NCBI GenBank assembly: GCA_026874595.1
Contig: CM049322.1
Coordinates: 52,233,386-52,297,385, forward strand
Length of the DNA: 64,000 nucleotides
Reading direction: 5' to 3'
Source of the DNA: Sipunculus nudus
Lineage: Eukaryota > Annelida > Sipuncula > Golfingiida > Sipunculidae
In this document: in pieces, positions 12,701-24,154 of the stretch
Layout: each line of letters starts with the position of its first letter
Position numbering within the stretch: position 1 is the first letter of the stretch
Made by a program: the position numbers and the translations under genes
The notes under the pieces: generated by a model
What the model was told of the DNA's origin: nothing
Database searches by the model: none
Seen by the model: only the letters and a program-made list of their open reading frames with translations

Positions 12701-14920
12701 TTTGCCACGAGCACAGCGCCAAAAAATAACAGTAAAAAATATTTGTACATATCGTTTTCCGAGAGTACCCCACTAAAAATCTATATTTTCTTTTAACTTT
12801 CATAATAAACAATGAGCCAACATTCAATATCTCAGTAAATGTACGTATCTCCCAAACCCCGGTAAAAAGCCCGGTATACCGGGTTTATCAGCTAGTTTAT
12901 TATAAAATCGAAAATACACATTTTAGCCCATATAGGCTTGTGTAGACTCTGTTACCAAACAATGTATAAAATTGTCTTATAGTTAGAAAAGGAACATATG
13001 AAAAGTCTGAACGTTGTTTCACTTGCCTTAAATATAATGGTAAGTTTTTTTTATTAATAATTGAGGTGTGCATCAAAATCTTGGGATTTTCTCGGCCAGC
13101 GATTGTAGTACAATAACTAACCACCAGAGGTCACTTTCTCATGGCAAATATAAAAGTGTCGGATCCAAATAATTTTCACAAAATATAGAATATAAATTTT
13201 ATAATCAAATACATCATCAAATTATATTCTGAAGGGATTTTGTTTATGTGTGTGCTATGTTTACTCCATTTGTGTGTTGTACGCATATATTTTGCCATCT
13301 GGCGGTTAACTCTGACATTACACAGAAGACTCCTCTTATCTACCGGTTAATGAATTCATTCATTTGAACAGATTTTTGCTCCGGTGGATAAAGTGATAAA
13401 AGGGTTAACTTAAATATTGTAAAGGTGTGTACTTTGTTTAAACAATATTTTATTGCAAAATATCAAGCAGATAAGAACAGGGCACAGCCCTATATAAAAA
13501 GGTGTGTACTTCCACGTACAAAAACAGAGTACGCCTCAGTGACACAAACGATCAGCAGAACTCGACTTTTATTACATGCAGTATGACGTTGGATTATGAT
13601 GTCCTGATTTTCAAATAATAAATAATAATAAAACAGATGGAACATGATATCACAGAAAAGTCCGGCGATGTAAACCGAACCCATGGCCTTCATCTCAGGA
13701 ATGTAGGTCTCCGCTACGTGGGCGGTCCTTAATATGGGATGCTCCCCAAAACGTGTGATTTAATTCTCCTTAATTCAGCAAATATGAAAAGGTTCAGTTG
13801 GGCATACATATTTGTGAGTATTCCTTAAAGTCCTTCCATGTTCCGGTTCATGAGCCTGACCCACACTAAGTTTTGTCCATTCTTCTTGGCCCATTCCCGA
13901 AATGCCCTAAAATTTCACGAGATTCGATCCGTTCATGACTGCGGGAGTTACATTATGAACATAAACACAAACGCATTCACAAACCGAAACACACACGAAC
14001 GGCGATGAAAGCAACAATAACTGATTTTACATCGATGTGATGATGATGACACTAAGGCTTGTAAAGTTACATACTATTCCTAATCCTCCAGCATCGGTTC
14101 CTGTTATGAACAATTTCGATAAAAACTTGCAGAAATTCCCATAATGATCCGGCGTCGTCGAACTGAAAAACACCAGAGCCATATATTTAATTAATTTAAT
14201 AGAAATTCAGTTGAACCGATATTTATATAGCCGATTAATTTAAACAATTAAAACACATCCTGATAAATATTATTTATCGGTTGTCGTCATAGGAAGTAAA
14301 ATTCCTAGACCTGTTTTGTTATACTGTGGCGACATCTGGGGGTGGAAAGAAACAATTTTTAAGGATGCTTATTTCCACTCCTTTCTGATAGAAAAGGCTT
14401 GTGCAGTCTGAGCATTTTGGAAAACAGTCACGAATTATTTTTTTCAGTCTATTTCAGTTAAAGCCAGTCTTTGCATGCTTTACCAGTATTTCTTGTTACA
14501 GCTTTTTATTTTTATGTCAAATATAGTATTGAGTCATTAGGAGCACTAGTTATTTATTTGTGCATTTATAAAAGGTTTTCAGTTTCTACATTGAAATACA
14601 TTTCTAAGTTGAAATTAATACTGTATGAAACATAAGTTTAAGAACATTTATGATTTGCCAGATTAAACCCTGCAGCTTTATTACATTTAAAATTTGTGAA
14701 CAAGTTTTAAACAATAAATGTTTCTTTTCTTCAAATAGTTAAAATTTGTCTACTAGTTTGTTTAATAATTTTATAGATTCATATATTATGCATGATAATA
14801 AAGCTTAGTGCAGCTAAAATATTATAGGGAAAAATGTTTTGAAATCACTTGTGTCCTAGCTGGCTCAGTCCTTATCAGTAAATTGTTAGCAATCATTAGT
14901 AGGACCAATCCAGAGGGTGT
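9733..14920. other. Intergenic sequence with no recognisable gene
   Basis: AT-rich with scattered short ORFs on both strands. The longest GC-richer minus-strand reading (11409-11621) shows no family I recognise and lacks convincing splice sites. The dispersed repeat at 10801-11012 is listed separately. Confidence 0.4.
10801..11012 (+). repeat. Dispersed ~210-bp repeat, copy A
   Basis: Shares ordered blocks with 44351-44567: TTGCAAAGCTCTGGCTTG, CTTGCTGCCAGAT, TTTTGATTATTCTG, AAACACGTTGATATAAACAA, GATATCC..GTTTTCTGGCCT and TTTAGTTTATAA. Orientation is the same in both copies. No TIRs or poly-A tail identify its class; it may be a MITE or a SINE-like relic. Confidence 0.8.
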
Positions 14921-15019
14921 CATGCCAGATGCGCCACTCCCAAATGCGCCACTCCCAAATGCGCACCTGTCATTTACGCTCCTGTCAGGTGCGCATTCGG
15001 GAGTGGCGCATCTGGCATG
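14921..15019. repeat. Inverted repeat 1 (hairpin with an internal 15-bp duplication)
   Basis: The left arm CATGCCAGATGCGCCACTCC is matched at the right end by GGAGTGGCGCATCTGGCATG. Inside the left arm a 15-bp word (CACTCCCAAATGCGC) is duplicated in tandem, so one arm is longer by one repeat. The loop contains TCATTTACGCTC. It lies 12 nt from inverted repeat 2. Confidence 0.9.
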
Positions 15020-15031
15020 GAATCCACTGTA

Positions 15032-15141
15032 CCAAGACCTGACAGCACTAGTCTGGGTATACAGAGACACAGACTATGGACGATTCCATGCAAGATGCGT
15101 CTGTGTCTCTGTATACCCAGACTAGTGCTGTCAGGTCTTGG
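15032..15141. repeat. Perfect 42-bp inverted repeat with 26-nt loop
   Basis: The left arm (15032-15073) begins CCAAGACCTGACAGCACTAG; the right arm (15100-15141) is its exact reverse complement and ends CTAGTGCTGTCAGGTCTTGG. All 42 positions pair and the loop is 26 nt. The absence of any mismatch points to a recent inverted duplication or to maintenance. A transcript would fold into a long dsRNA stem. Confidence 0.97.
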
Positions 15142-15775
15142 CTCAGTGCCTAGGTAAAGTGTCTATAGACAGTTTGCACTGGACCAGCACCCACAACTCT
15201 GGTTGGCGATTTCTTGAATTTATCCCAACACTTATCTTATCCAGAACATGACTGTGAATAGCATGGCTGTAGTGTCAAAATAAGTGAATTTTGTCTAAAA
15301 GAAAAAGTAGAACAACAAAGAAACATAGGATGAATATAACAGTAATACAAAGACTATGTCACTAGTTCTGTACATTAAAGGTAAGACGAATAACCATCTT
15401 GTAATTACATGTATATAACTTATAAAGCCTATTCAGCCAGGCAGTCCTATATAGGCCCGATGTAGATGATTTTTTAAATTTACAAACATTCAACTTTAAT
15501 ATTATATATCGGGTGTTGAAAGTAGCATTTTTTATTTCAACTCCTAAGGGGGAGTGGAAATAAGCATTCCTTAGGATTGAACATAAGCACTTCCTTTTTA
15601 AATTGGTGCTCAGAGTTCACGGTTTGTCTATATCAGCAGAACCGGTTTTTATGGGAAAATTCCGCAGTGCTAAAAATAGCAAACAAGCGCTGGTGAAAGA
15701 TGTGGCTGTTAAACATTTACTGAACTACTTTATGATATTAAACGGTGACATATATTTCAGTTTCAAAACAAAGCA
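15142..15775. other. Sequence between hairpins and satellite
   Basis: A 76-codon plus-strand ORF (15603-15833) begins in unique sequence and runs into the palindrome and satellite edge. No known domain is recognised and I do not call it a gene. Confidence 0.35.
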
Positions 15776-15838
15776 ACAGTACCCGAAGTGCCACTGGCCT
15801 ATCCTGGAAGCTAATAGGTCAGTGCCAGGATAGGCCAG
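15776..15838. repeat. Palindromic seed at the left edge of the satellite
   Basis: CCGAAGTGCCACTGGCCTAT..CCTGG is followed within 16 nt by the inverted CCAGGATAGGCCAGTACTGG. The same arrangement (CCGAAGTGC, ACTGGC.TATCCTGG, CCAGGATAGGCCAGT, ATAGGTCAGT) occurs inverted at 32772-32848. The core GGATAGGCCAGTACTGG is also the core of the adjacent 52-bp satellite unit, so the satellite probably grew from one arm of this small element. Confidence 0.75.
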
Positions 15839-18800
15839 TACTGGAGCCAGGGGTTACCCTAAGTGGTGTGCTTGCTCAAGGATAGGCCAGTACTGGAGCC
15901 AGGGGTTACCCTAAGTGGTGTGCTTGCTCAAGGATAGGCCAATACTGGGGCCAGGGGTTACCCTAAGTGGTGTGCTTGCTCAAGGATAGGCCAGTACTGG
16001 AGCCAGGGGTTACCCTAAGTGGTGTGCTTGCTCAAGGATAGGCCAATACTGGGGCCAGGGGTTACCCTAAGTGGTGTGCTTGCTCAAGGATAGGCCAATA
16101 CTGGAGCCAGGGGTTACCCTAAGTGGTGTGCTTGCTCAAGGATAGGCCAGTACTGGAGCCAGGGGTTACCCTAAGTGGTGTGCTTGCTCAAGGATAGGCC
16201 AATACTGGGGCCAGGGGTTACCCTAAGTGGTGTGCTTGCTCAAGGATAGGCCAATACTGGGGCCAGGGGTTACCCTAAGTGGTGTGCTTGCTCAAGGATA
16301 GGCCATTACTGGGGCCAGGGGTTACCCTAAGTGGTGTGCTTGCTCAAGGATAGGCCAATACTGGAGCCAGGGGTTACCCTAAGTGGTGTGCTTGCTCAAG
16401 GATAGGCCAATACTGGAGCCAGGGGTTACCCTAAGTGGTGTGCTTGCTCAAGGATAGGCCAATACTGGGGCCAGGGGTTACCCTAAGTGGTGTGCTTGCT
16501 CAAGGATAGGCCAATACTGGGGCCAGGGGTTACCCTAAGTGGTGTGCTTGCTCAAGGATAGGCCAATACTGGGGCCAGGGGTTACCCTAAGTGGTGTGCT
16601 TGCTCAAGGATAGGCCAGTACTGGAGCCAGGGGTTACCCTAAGTGGTGTGCTTGCTCAAGGATAGGCCAATACTGGGGCCAGGGGTTACCCTAAGTGGTG
16701 TGCTTGCTCAAGGATAGGCCAATACTGGAGCCAGGGGTTACCCTAAGTGGTGTGCTTGCTCAAGGATAGGCCAGTACTGGAGCCAGGGGTTACCCTAAGT
16801 GGTGTGCTTGCTCAAGGATAGGCCAATACTGGGGCCAGGGGTTGCCCTAAGTGGTGTGCTTGCTCAAGGATAGGCCAATACTGGGGCCAGGGGTTACCCT
16901 AAGTGGTGTGCTTGCTCAAGGATAGGCCATTACTGGGGCCAGGGGTTACCCTAAGTGGTGTGCTTGCTCAAGGATAGGCCAATACTGGAGCCAGGGGTTA
17001 CCCTAAGTGGTGTGCTTGCTCAAGGATAGGCCAATACTGGAGCCAGGGGTTACCCTAAGTGGTGTGCTTGCTCAAGGATAGGCCAATACTGGGGCCAGGG
17101 GTTACCCTAAGTGGTGTGCTTGCTCAAAGATAGGCCAATACTGGGGCCAGGGGTTACCCTAAGTGGTGTGCTTGCTCAAGGATAGGCCAATACTGGAGCC
17201 AGGGGTTACCCTAAGTGGTGTGCTTGCTCAAGGATAGGCCAATACTGGAGCCAGGGGTTACCCTAAGTGGTGTGCTTGCTCAAGGATAGGCCAATACTGG
17301 AGCCAGGGGTTACCCTAAGTGGTGTGCTTGCTCAAGGATAGGCCAATACTGGGGCCAGGGGTTACCCTAAGTGGTGTGCTTGCTCAAGGATAGGCCATTA
17401 CTGGGGCCAGGGGTTACCCTAAGTGGTGTGCTTGCTCAAGGATAGGCCAATACTGGAGCCAGGGGTTACCCTAAGTGGTGTGCTTGCTCAAGGATAGGCC
17501 AATACTGGAGCCAGGGGTTACCCTAAGTGGTGTGCTTGCTCAAGGATAGGCCAATACTGGGGCCAGGGGTTACCCTAAGTGGTGTGCTTGCTCAAAGATA
17601 GGCCAATACTGGGGCCAGGGGTTACCCTAAGTGGTGTGCTTGCTCAAGGATAGGCCAATACTGGAGCCAGGGGTTACCCTAAGTGGTGTGCTTGCTCAAA
17701 GATAGGCCAATACTGGGGCAAGGGGTTACCCTAAGTGGTGTGCTTGCTCAAGGATAGGCCAATACTGGGGCCAGGGGTTACCCTAAGTGGTGTGCTTGCT
17801 CAAGGATAGGCCAATACTGGGGCCAGGGGTTACCCTAAGTGGTGTGCTTGCTCAAGGATAGGCCAATACTGGAGCCAGGGGTTACCCTAAGTGGTGTGTT
17901 TACTCAAGAATAGGCCAATACTGGAGCCAGGGGTTACCCTAAGTGGTGTGCTTGCTCAAGGATAGGCCAATACTGGGGCCAGGGGTTACCCTAAGTGGTG
18001 TGCTTGCTCAAGGATAGGCCAATACTGGAGCCAGGGGTTACCCTAAGTGGTGTGTTTACTCAAGAATAGGCCAATACTGGAGCCAGGGGTTACCCTAAGT
18101 GGTGTGCTTGCTCAAAGATAGGCCAATACTGGGGCCAGGGGTTACCCTAAGTGGTGTGCTTGCTCAAGGATAGGCCAATACTGGAGCCAGGGGTTACCCT
18201 AAGTGGTGTGCTTGCTCAAAGATAGGCCAATACTGGGGCCAGGGGTTACCCTAAGTGGTGTGCTTGCTCAAGGATAGGCCAATACTGGGGCCAGGGGTTA
18301 CCCTAAGTGGTGTGCTTGCTCAAGGATAGGCCAATACTGGGGCCAGGGGTTACCCTAAGTGGTGTGCTTGCTCAAGGATAGGCCAATACTGGAGCCAGGG
18401 GTTACCCTAAGTGGTGTGTTTACTCAAGAATAGGCCAATACTGGAGCCAGGGGTTACCCTAAGTGGTGTGCTTGCTCAAGGATAGGCCAATACTGGGGCC
18501 AGGGGTTACCCTAAGTGGTATGCTTGCTCAAGGATAGGCCAATACTGGAGCCAGGGGTTACCCTAAGTGGTGTGCTTGCTCAAGGATAGGCCAATACTGG
18601 AGCCAGGGGTTACCCTAAGTGGTATGCTTGCTCAAGGATAGGCCAATACTGGAGCCAGGGGTTACCCTAAGTGGTATGCTTGCTCAAGGATAGGCCAATA
18701 CTGGAGCCAGGGGTTACCCTAAGTGGTGTGCTTGCTCAAGGATAGGCCAATACTGGAGCCAGGGGTTACCCTAAGTGGTGTGCTTGCTCAAGGATAGGCC

Positions 18801-20960
18801 AGTACTGGAGCCAGGGGTTACCCTAAGTGGTGTGCTTGCTCAAGGATAGGCCAATACTGGAGCCAGGGGTTACCCTAAGTGGTGTGCTTGCTCAAGGATA
18901 GGCCAATACTGGAGCCAGGGGTTACCCTAAGTGGTGTGCTTGCTCAAGGATAGGCCAATACTGGAGCCAGGGGTTACCCTAAGTGGTGTGCTTGCTCAAG
19001 GATAGGCCAGTACTGGAGCCAGGGGTTACCCTAAGTGGTGTGCTTGCTCAAGGATAGGCCAATACTGGAGCCAGGGGTTACCCTAAGTGGTGTGCTTGCT
19101 CAAGGATAGGCCAGTACTGGAGCCAGGGGTTACCCTAAGTGGTGTGCTTGCTCAAGGATAGGCCAATACTGGGGCCAGGGGTTACCCTAAGTGGTGTGCT
19201 TGCTCAAGGATAGGCCAATACTGGAGCCAGGGGTTACCCTAAGTGGTGTGCTTGCTCAAGGATAGGCCAATACTGGAGCCAGGGGTTACCCTAAGTGGTA
19301 TGCTTGCTCAAGGATAGGCCAATACTGGAGCCAGGGGTTACCCTAAGTGGTGTGCTTGCTCAAGGATAGGCCAATACTGGAGCCAGGGGTTACCCTAAGT
19401 GGTATGCTTGCTCAAGGATAGGCCAATACTGGAGCCAGGGGTTACCCTAAGTGGTGTGCTTGCTCAAGGATAGGCCAATACTGGAGCCAGGGGTTACCCT
19501 AAGTGGTATGCTTGCTCAAGGATAGGCCAATACTGGAGCCAGGGGTTACCCTAAGTGGTATGCTTGCTCAAGGATAGGCCAATACTGGAGCCAGGGGTTA
19601 CCCTAAGTGGTGTGCTTGCTCAAGGATAGGCCAATACTGGAGCCAGGGGTTACCCTAAGTGGTATGCTTGCTCAAGGATAGGCCAATACTGGAGCCAGGG
19701 GTTACCCTAAGTGGTATGCTTGCTCAAGGATAGGCCAATACTGGAGCCAGGGGTTACCCTAAGTGGTGTGCTTGCTCAAGGATAGGCCAATACTGGAGCC
19801 AGGGGTTACCCTAAGTGGTATGCTTGCTCAAGGATAGGCCAATACTGGAGCCAGGGGTTACCCTAAGTGGTGTGCTTGCTCAAGGATAGGCCAGTACTGG
19901 AGCCAGGGGTTACCCTAAGTGGTGTGCTTGCTCAAGGATAGGCCAATACTGGAGCCAGGGGTTACCCTAAGTGGTGTGCTTGCTCAAGGATAGGCCAATA
20001 CTGGAGCCAGGGGTTACCCTAAGTGGTGTGCTTGCTCAAGGATAGGCCAGTACTGGAGCCAGGGGTTACCCTAAGTGGTGTGCTTGCTCAAGGATAGGCC
20101 AATACTGGAGCCAGGGGTTACCCTAAGTGGTGTGCTTGCTCAAGGATAGGCCAGTACTGGAGCCAGGGGTTACCCTAAGTGGTGTGCTTGCTCAAGGATA
20201 GGCCAATACTGGAGCCAGGGGTTACCCTAAGTGGTGTGCTTGCTCAAGGATAGGCCAGTACTGGAGCCAGGGGTTACCCTAAGTGGTGTGCTTGCTCAAG
20301 GATAGGCCAATACTGGGGCCAGGGGTTACCCTAAGTGGTGTGCTTGCTCAAGGATAGGCCAATACTGGGGCCAGGGGTTACCCTAAGTGGTGTGCTTGCT
20401 CAAGGATAGGCCAATACTGGAGCCAGGGGTTACCCTAAGTGGTGTGTTTACTCAAGAATAGGCCAATACTGGAGCCAGGGGTTACCCTAAGTGGTGTGCT
20501 TGCTCAAGGATAGGCCAATACTGGGGCCAGGGGTTACCCTAAGTGGTGTGCTTGCTCAAGGATAGGCCAATACTGGAGCCAGGGGTTACCCTAAGTGGTG
20601 TGTTTACTCAAGAATAGGCCAATACTGGAGCCAGGGGTTACCCTAAGTGGTGTGCTTGCTCAAGGATAGGCCGGATAGGCCCATACTGGAGCCAGGGGTT
20701 ACCCTAAGTGGTGTGCTTGCTCAAGGATAGGCCAATACTGGAGCCAGGGGTTACCCTAAGTGGTATGCTTGCTCAAAGATAGGCCAATACTGGAGCCAGG
20801 GGTTACCCTAAGTGGTGTGCTTGCTCAAGGATAGGCCAATACTGGGGCCAGGGGTTACCCTAAGTGGTATGCTTGCTGAAAGATAGGCCAATACTGGAGC
20901 CAGGGGTTACCCTAAGTGGTGTGCTTGCTCAAGGATAGGCCAATACTGGAGCCAGGTGTT
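15822..20960. repeat. Satellite array, 52-bp unit, ~98 copies
   Basis: The unit runs from GGATAGGCCAATACTGGAGC through CAGGGGTTACCCTAAGTGG to TGTGCTTGCTCAA. Units differ at a few sites: CCAATACTGG versus CCAGTACTGG, TGGAGCC versus TGGGGCC, TGTGCT versus TATGCT, and a rarer TGTTTACTCAAGAATA variant. That rare variant occurs at 17899, 18055, 18419, 20447 and 20603, spacings that are exact multiples of 52 (3, 7, 39 and 3 units), showing block duplication. One indel near 20672 breaks the register. The right end decays at about 20955-20995. Each unit contains CCCTAA once. There are no open frames and no spacers, so it is neither coding nor CRISPR. Confidence 0.98.
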
Positions 20961-20995
20961 ACCCCTCATTAATTAGTGTGCTTGTTCAAGGGATT

Positions 20996-21120
20996 CTAGG
21001 TTACTGACTGCTAATTACCTGTAGCGTGTGTTCAAGCTATATGAGCAATTAGCAGTACAAGTCAAGTGTGAAATGCTTAAATAATTGAAACCCTCTGAAA
21101 CCATTACCTCTGCAAGGTTT

Positions 21121-21162
<42 letters not shown>

Positions 21163-21486
21163 ATCTATATTGATAAAGAGATGTATAAATTATATATTGT
21201 ATCAATAAGAAACATCTTGAATTACCTGGTTATACATGTAAGGTTGACACATAAAACGGCCTTGGTGTATATATATCTGAATACACATTTAATTTCATTT
21301 CATCAAGTTCAACCGGACCTGACAGTATTTCCCAGATTAAATGTCACTCCATAAATACAAACTAGTTGTAATCTGTGTTTTTCTACTTTACTATATTTTA
21401 ATAATTTAGTCAATAATAACCGACTTAATTCTGCTATAAAATGAACTGATAAATATCATTCCAGACCATGATGTTATTTGTATATA
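20996..21486. other. Unique AT-rich sequence with (GA)n
   Basis: Contains a (GA)n tract at 21122-21159. No gene is seen. Confidence 0.5.
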
Positions 21487-21810
21487 CAGTGAAAACTGGT
21501 CTAACGGACACCTCACTTAGGCGGACAACTGGCTATAAAGGACAAGATAGTTAAGTCCCTTCAAAATTCCCAATATGTTATGCATAAGCGGAACCTCTGT
21601 AAGGCGGACACCTCACTACTGCGGACAACGGACAGCAGATTTCAACTCAAACCAACATTCTAAGAGTAAATGAACCCGACAAATGCGGACACGATACGCC
21701 ACCTTCGGAGGACACTGATCACTTGCCCCAGGCAACATCAAAGACCATCTGTACTGTTGTTGTGTCTGGGACTTGACTACAAAGGATTATGCAATCCCCA
21801 GTTTTTACCT
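21487..21810. mobile_element. Pogo/Tigger-like MITE (putative)
   Basis: It starts after TA with CAGTGAAAACTGGTCTAACG, then GACACCTCACTTAGGCGGAC, and contains a second GCGGACACCTCACTACTGCG block. These are words typical of Tigger/pogo-type terminal regions. The right end reads CCAGTTTTTACCTTA, whose reverse complement GTAAAAACTGG mirrors GTGAAAACTGG at the left end. No transposase ORF is present, so it is non-autonomous. Confidence 0.6.
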
Positions 21811-22480
21811 TAGTGCGTGTCGGTGCTCATGTCATGGTGTGATGTGCTCCTAAGTTAAACACAGCAAATATGAAGCGATAAACATCGTGTGACTTTATTT
21901 CACGGTTGATCATTCACACGTTGCGAAGCTGCATATTTTCGCTCGACCGCGGGGTCATTAAATTGATTAAACGGCTACTGATTACCCATGCGTCCCTGAT
22001 CTCACCACGCAGTATCTAACTGTAAAATTAGCCACTTTGTTATATAGCAGGCTGTTTGATATTAATTTATCGGTTTTGCTCAGTATATCTCAAACTGATC
22101 TTTTCAGGGTCCAACATCTGGCTCCGTAGCTGTTTGTTCCATGCCGCCGTGCACAGGCTCCTCGGGGCTCGTTTAATCTCGGGTGCCTTCAACATTAAAG
22201 CAACCTAAGCTGACCTGACCTGGGCATTTGTCAGTTCCTGTACATGTACATATCTACAGATTTACTTGTGTCTGGCTAACCAAAACTAAAATACATGCTT
22301 AAATATCAATATGCTAATTTACAGAGTGTTCTCGACGCCTAAAACATGGTACCATCTAACGGCAGATGGACAAAACTACCACAGGGAACAAATTAACGTA
22401 TTCTTTACGATGTGAAACCTTTACTGACCTCTAGTGGTAATTGGAGAAACTATTACGACATAAACAGGAAGACAAACCCA
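21811..22480. other. Unique sequence left of the retrotransposon
   Basis: No gene, RNA or repeat is recognised. Confidence 0.4.
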
Positions 22481-22537
22481 ATATTGTATATATACATACA
22501 TACATACTTCCGTGTACCAACATAAATATATACATAT

Positions 22538-22598
<61 letters not shown>

Positions 22599-22756
22599 GT
22601 TAATGTATCAAAAGCATTACACACCGATTTCTATACCTTCATATTACAAACTTGTGTCAAAACCCCCTCTTTTTAAAGTCTTCTACAAAACAAGGGCACA
22701 TTATTACATCATCATATATAAAATCGTAATTCTTTTCTATCTTCTTCTATTTTACA
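22481..22756. repeat. Left copy of a long direct repeat flanking the CR1-like element
   Basis: Ordered blocks ATACATACATACTTCCGTGT, ACATATCCTAT, a (TA)n tract (22540-22596) and GGGCACATTATTACATCATC through TCTTCTATTTTACA recur at 29091-29259. The left copy has about 96 extra bp after the (TA)n. The retrotransposon lies exactly between the copies, so they behave like an unusually long target-site duplication. Confidence 0.8.
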
Positions 22757-22765
22757 CATGTGATA

Positions 22766-23740
22766 CAAGAAATAAATATCTCCTCGAAGAAATAAAACTG
22801 CTGCGTGCTGAATTGAGCGAAAATTGTGAGCAGTTGCGCATACTTCATGATCGCACTACTAAACACGATAAGTCACTGGGTGACCTTAGACAGGAACTGA
22901 CAAGGTTAAAGTCAAGCATGCAGAAACAAATCAATGAAAAAGAAGATGCCATACACTTTCTAACGCAAGATTCGAAGAAGGCATGGAAACTTGTCCAGGC
23001 AAGCGATGCTGAGCTGCGCCAAATTTCAGCCGATGTCAAAACTATGTCAAAGTCTATAACAAACTTGAGACAAGAAGTTCTGTCCTGGGAGAAAGAGCTG
23101 GCTGCCTACCTCCCGCAGCCTGTAAGGTACAGTGATGTTTGTCGCGCAGCTTCCCCGACCAATGACACCAGCCAAGTGTCCAGTGGTGGTGGAACAGAAG
23201 TGTCGTTTATGGAGGGCAAAAATGGTCGAAACATAGGTAACTGCAACATTAGGCGAGCGCTTTCAGATTCAGGACAGGAACAACTTTCAGATGCTGAGGA
23301 CCAGCAGAGACGCCGGCGACATACCATCTCAGGCTCAACAAAACGAACGACTACTGATTCTCCTGACCAGCCCTGTGAAAAAGACAAGCGCACCATTAAT
23401 GCAAGCTCTGACGGTCAATTGAATGCTGAACCAATTAATGTATACATTTCAAAACGACATCAAAGTGATTGGAATGCTCAACACATAGAGGTTTATGTAG
23501 GTAATATAGAGAAAAATGTGACAAAAAGTGATGTTATTAATTATCTCAAGGTCCATGGTATAAGGAATTTTGAGTTCAGGTTATTAAGAAGCAAAAACGC
23601 ATACTTCAATGGTGGTTACCTTAGGGTAACAAGAAGCCAGTTTTTCAATGTGGGTATGGGAAGCTTTTGGCCTGAGGGTATATATATATAAGGGCATGGA
23701 GGCTCAGGACAGCTCCTCGTGACACGGAGTGATAACACGC
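22766..23740 (+). pseudogene. ORF1 of the CR1-like element (truncated and frameshifted)
   Basis: The meaningful protein starts around the word CTGCTGCGTGCTG; the ORF upstream is only translated flank and (TA)n, so the true N-terminus is missing. Residues such as LLRAELSENCEQLRILHDR and a following heptad-rich stretch predict a coiled coil, as in ORF1 trimers. A Ser/Thr/Arg-rich linker follows, then an RRM-like segment (IEVYVGNIEKNVTKSDVINY). The C-terminus reads SFWPEGIYI and stops inside a short TA run near 23685. Dropping one TA pair restores IRAWRL-type sequence, so microsatellite slippage probably caused the frameshift. ORF1 proteins of this type bind the element RNA. Confidence 0.75.
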
Positions 23741-24154
23741 CTTAAGTATGCTCAAACTGGGAACCCATTCCAATCTCTTATGGCAGTTTACAATAACTTC
23801 TGTTCAAAACCCTTAGATCTCCTCAACACTTTCACTCTTGCAACATTTAATGTTCGAGGGATAAGTGCTTTCTATGTACAGTCTCTATTACATAACTATG
23901 ACATTGATTTGATGTGCATTGTGGAACACTGGCTATTTGAGGACAGTTTAAACTTCCTAGACACTATGTACCCAGATTTTGTTGTTCATGGTGTTTCCGA
24001 TTTTTCGCTTAATCCTTATGATTCTCATCGTAGAGGTAAAGGTGGTTTAGCTTTCATATGGAAGGGGTCTATAAATTCACAGGTATGTTTACTAGAGGAT
24101 ATTCATGATGATAAAATTATTGGTGTTAAAATTCGTACATCCTCTGAAACGTAT
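23729..24154 (+). pseudogene. ORF2 endonuclease domain, 5' part
   Basis: The reading contains TLATFNVRG (first EN motif with the metal-site Asn), MCIVEHWL (the catalytic Glu region) and GKGGLAFIWK. These are the first motifs of the exonuclease-endonuclease-phosphatase fold that nicks target DNA in non-LTR retrotransposition. The frame is broken after IRTSSETY by the palindromic insertion and resumes at 26223. Confidence 0.85.

Noticed and set aside
15603-15833. Small protein-coding gene left of the satellite
   Set aside because: The ORF ends in the palindrome and satellite edge, has no splice partners and no recognisable domain.
16830-16850. Telomeric repeat in the satellite
   Set aside because: CCCTAA occurs only once per 52-bp unit, not as tandem hexamers, so there is no evidence for interstitial telomere.
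15822-20960. CRISPR-like direct repeat array
   Set aside because: Units are contiguous 52-bp repeats without unique spacers, in a eukaryotic context with introns; it is a satellite.
22441-22765. N-terminal extension of the 416-codon plus-strand ORF
   Set aside because: The first ~110 codons translate flanking sequence and a (TA)n tract (repeating Tyr-Ile), outside the retrotransposon body.
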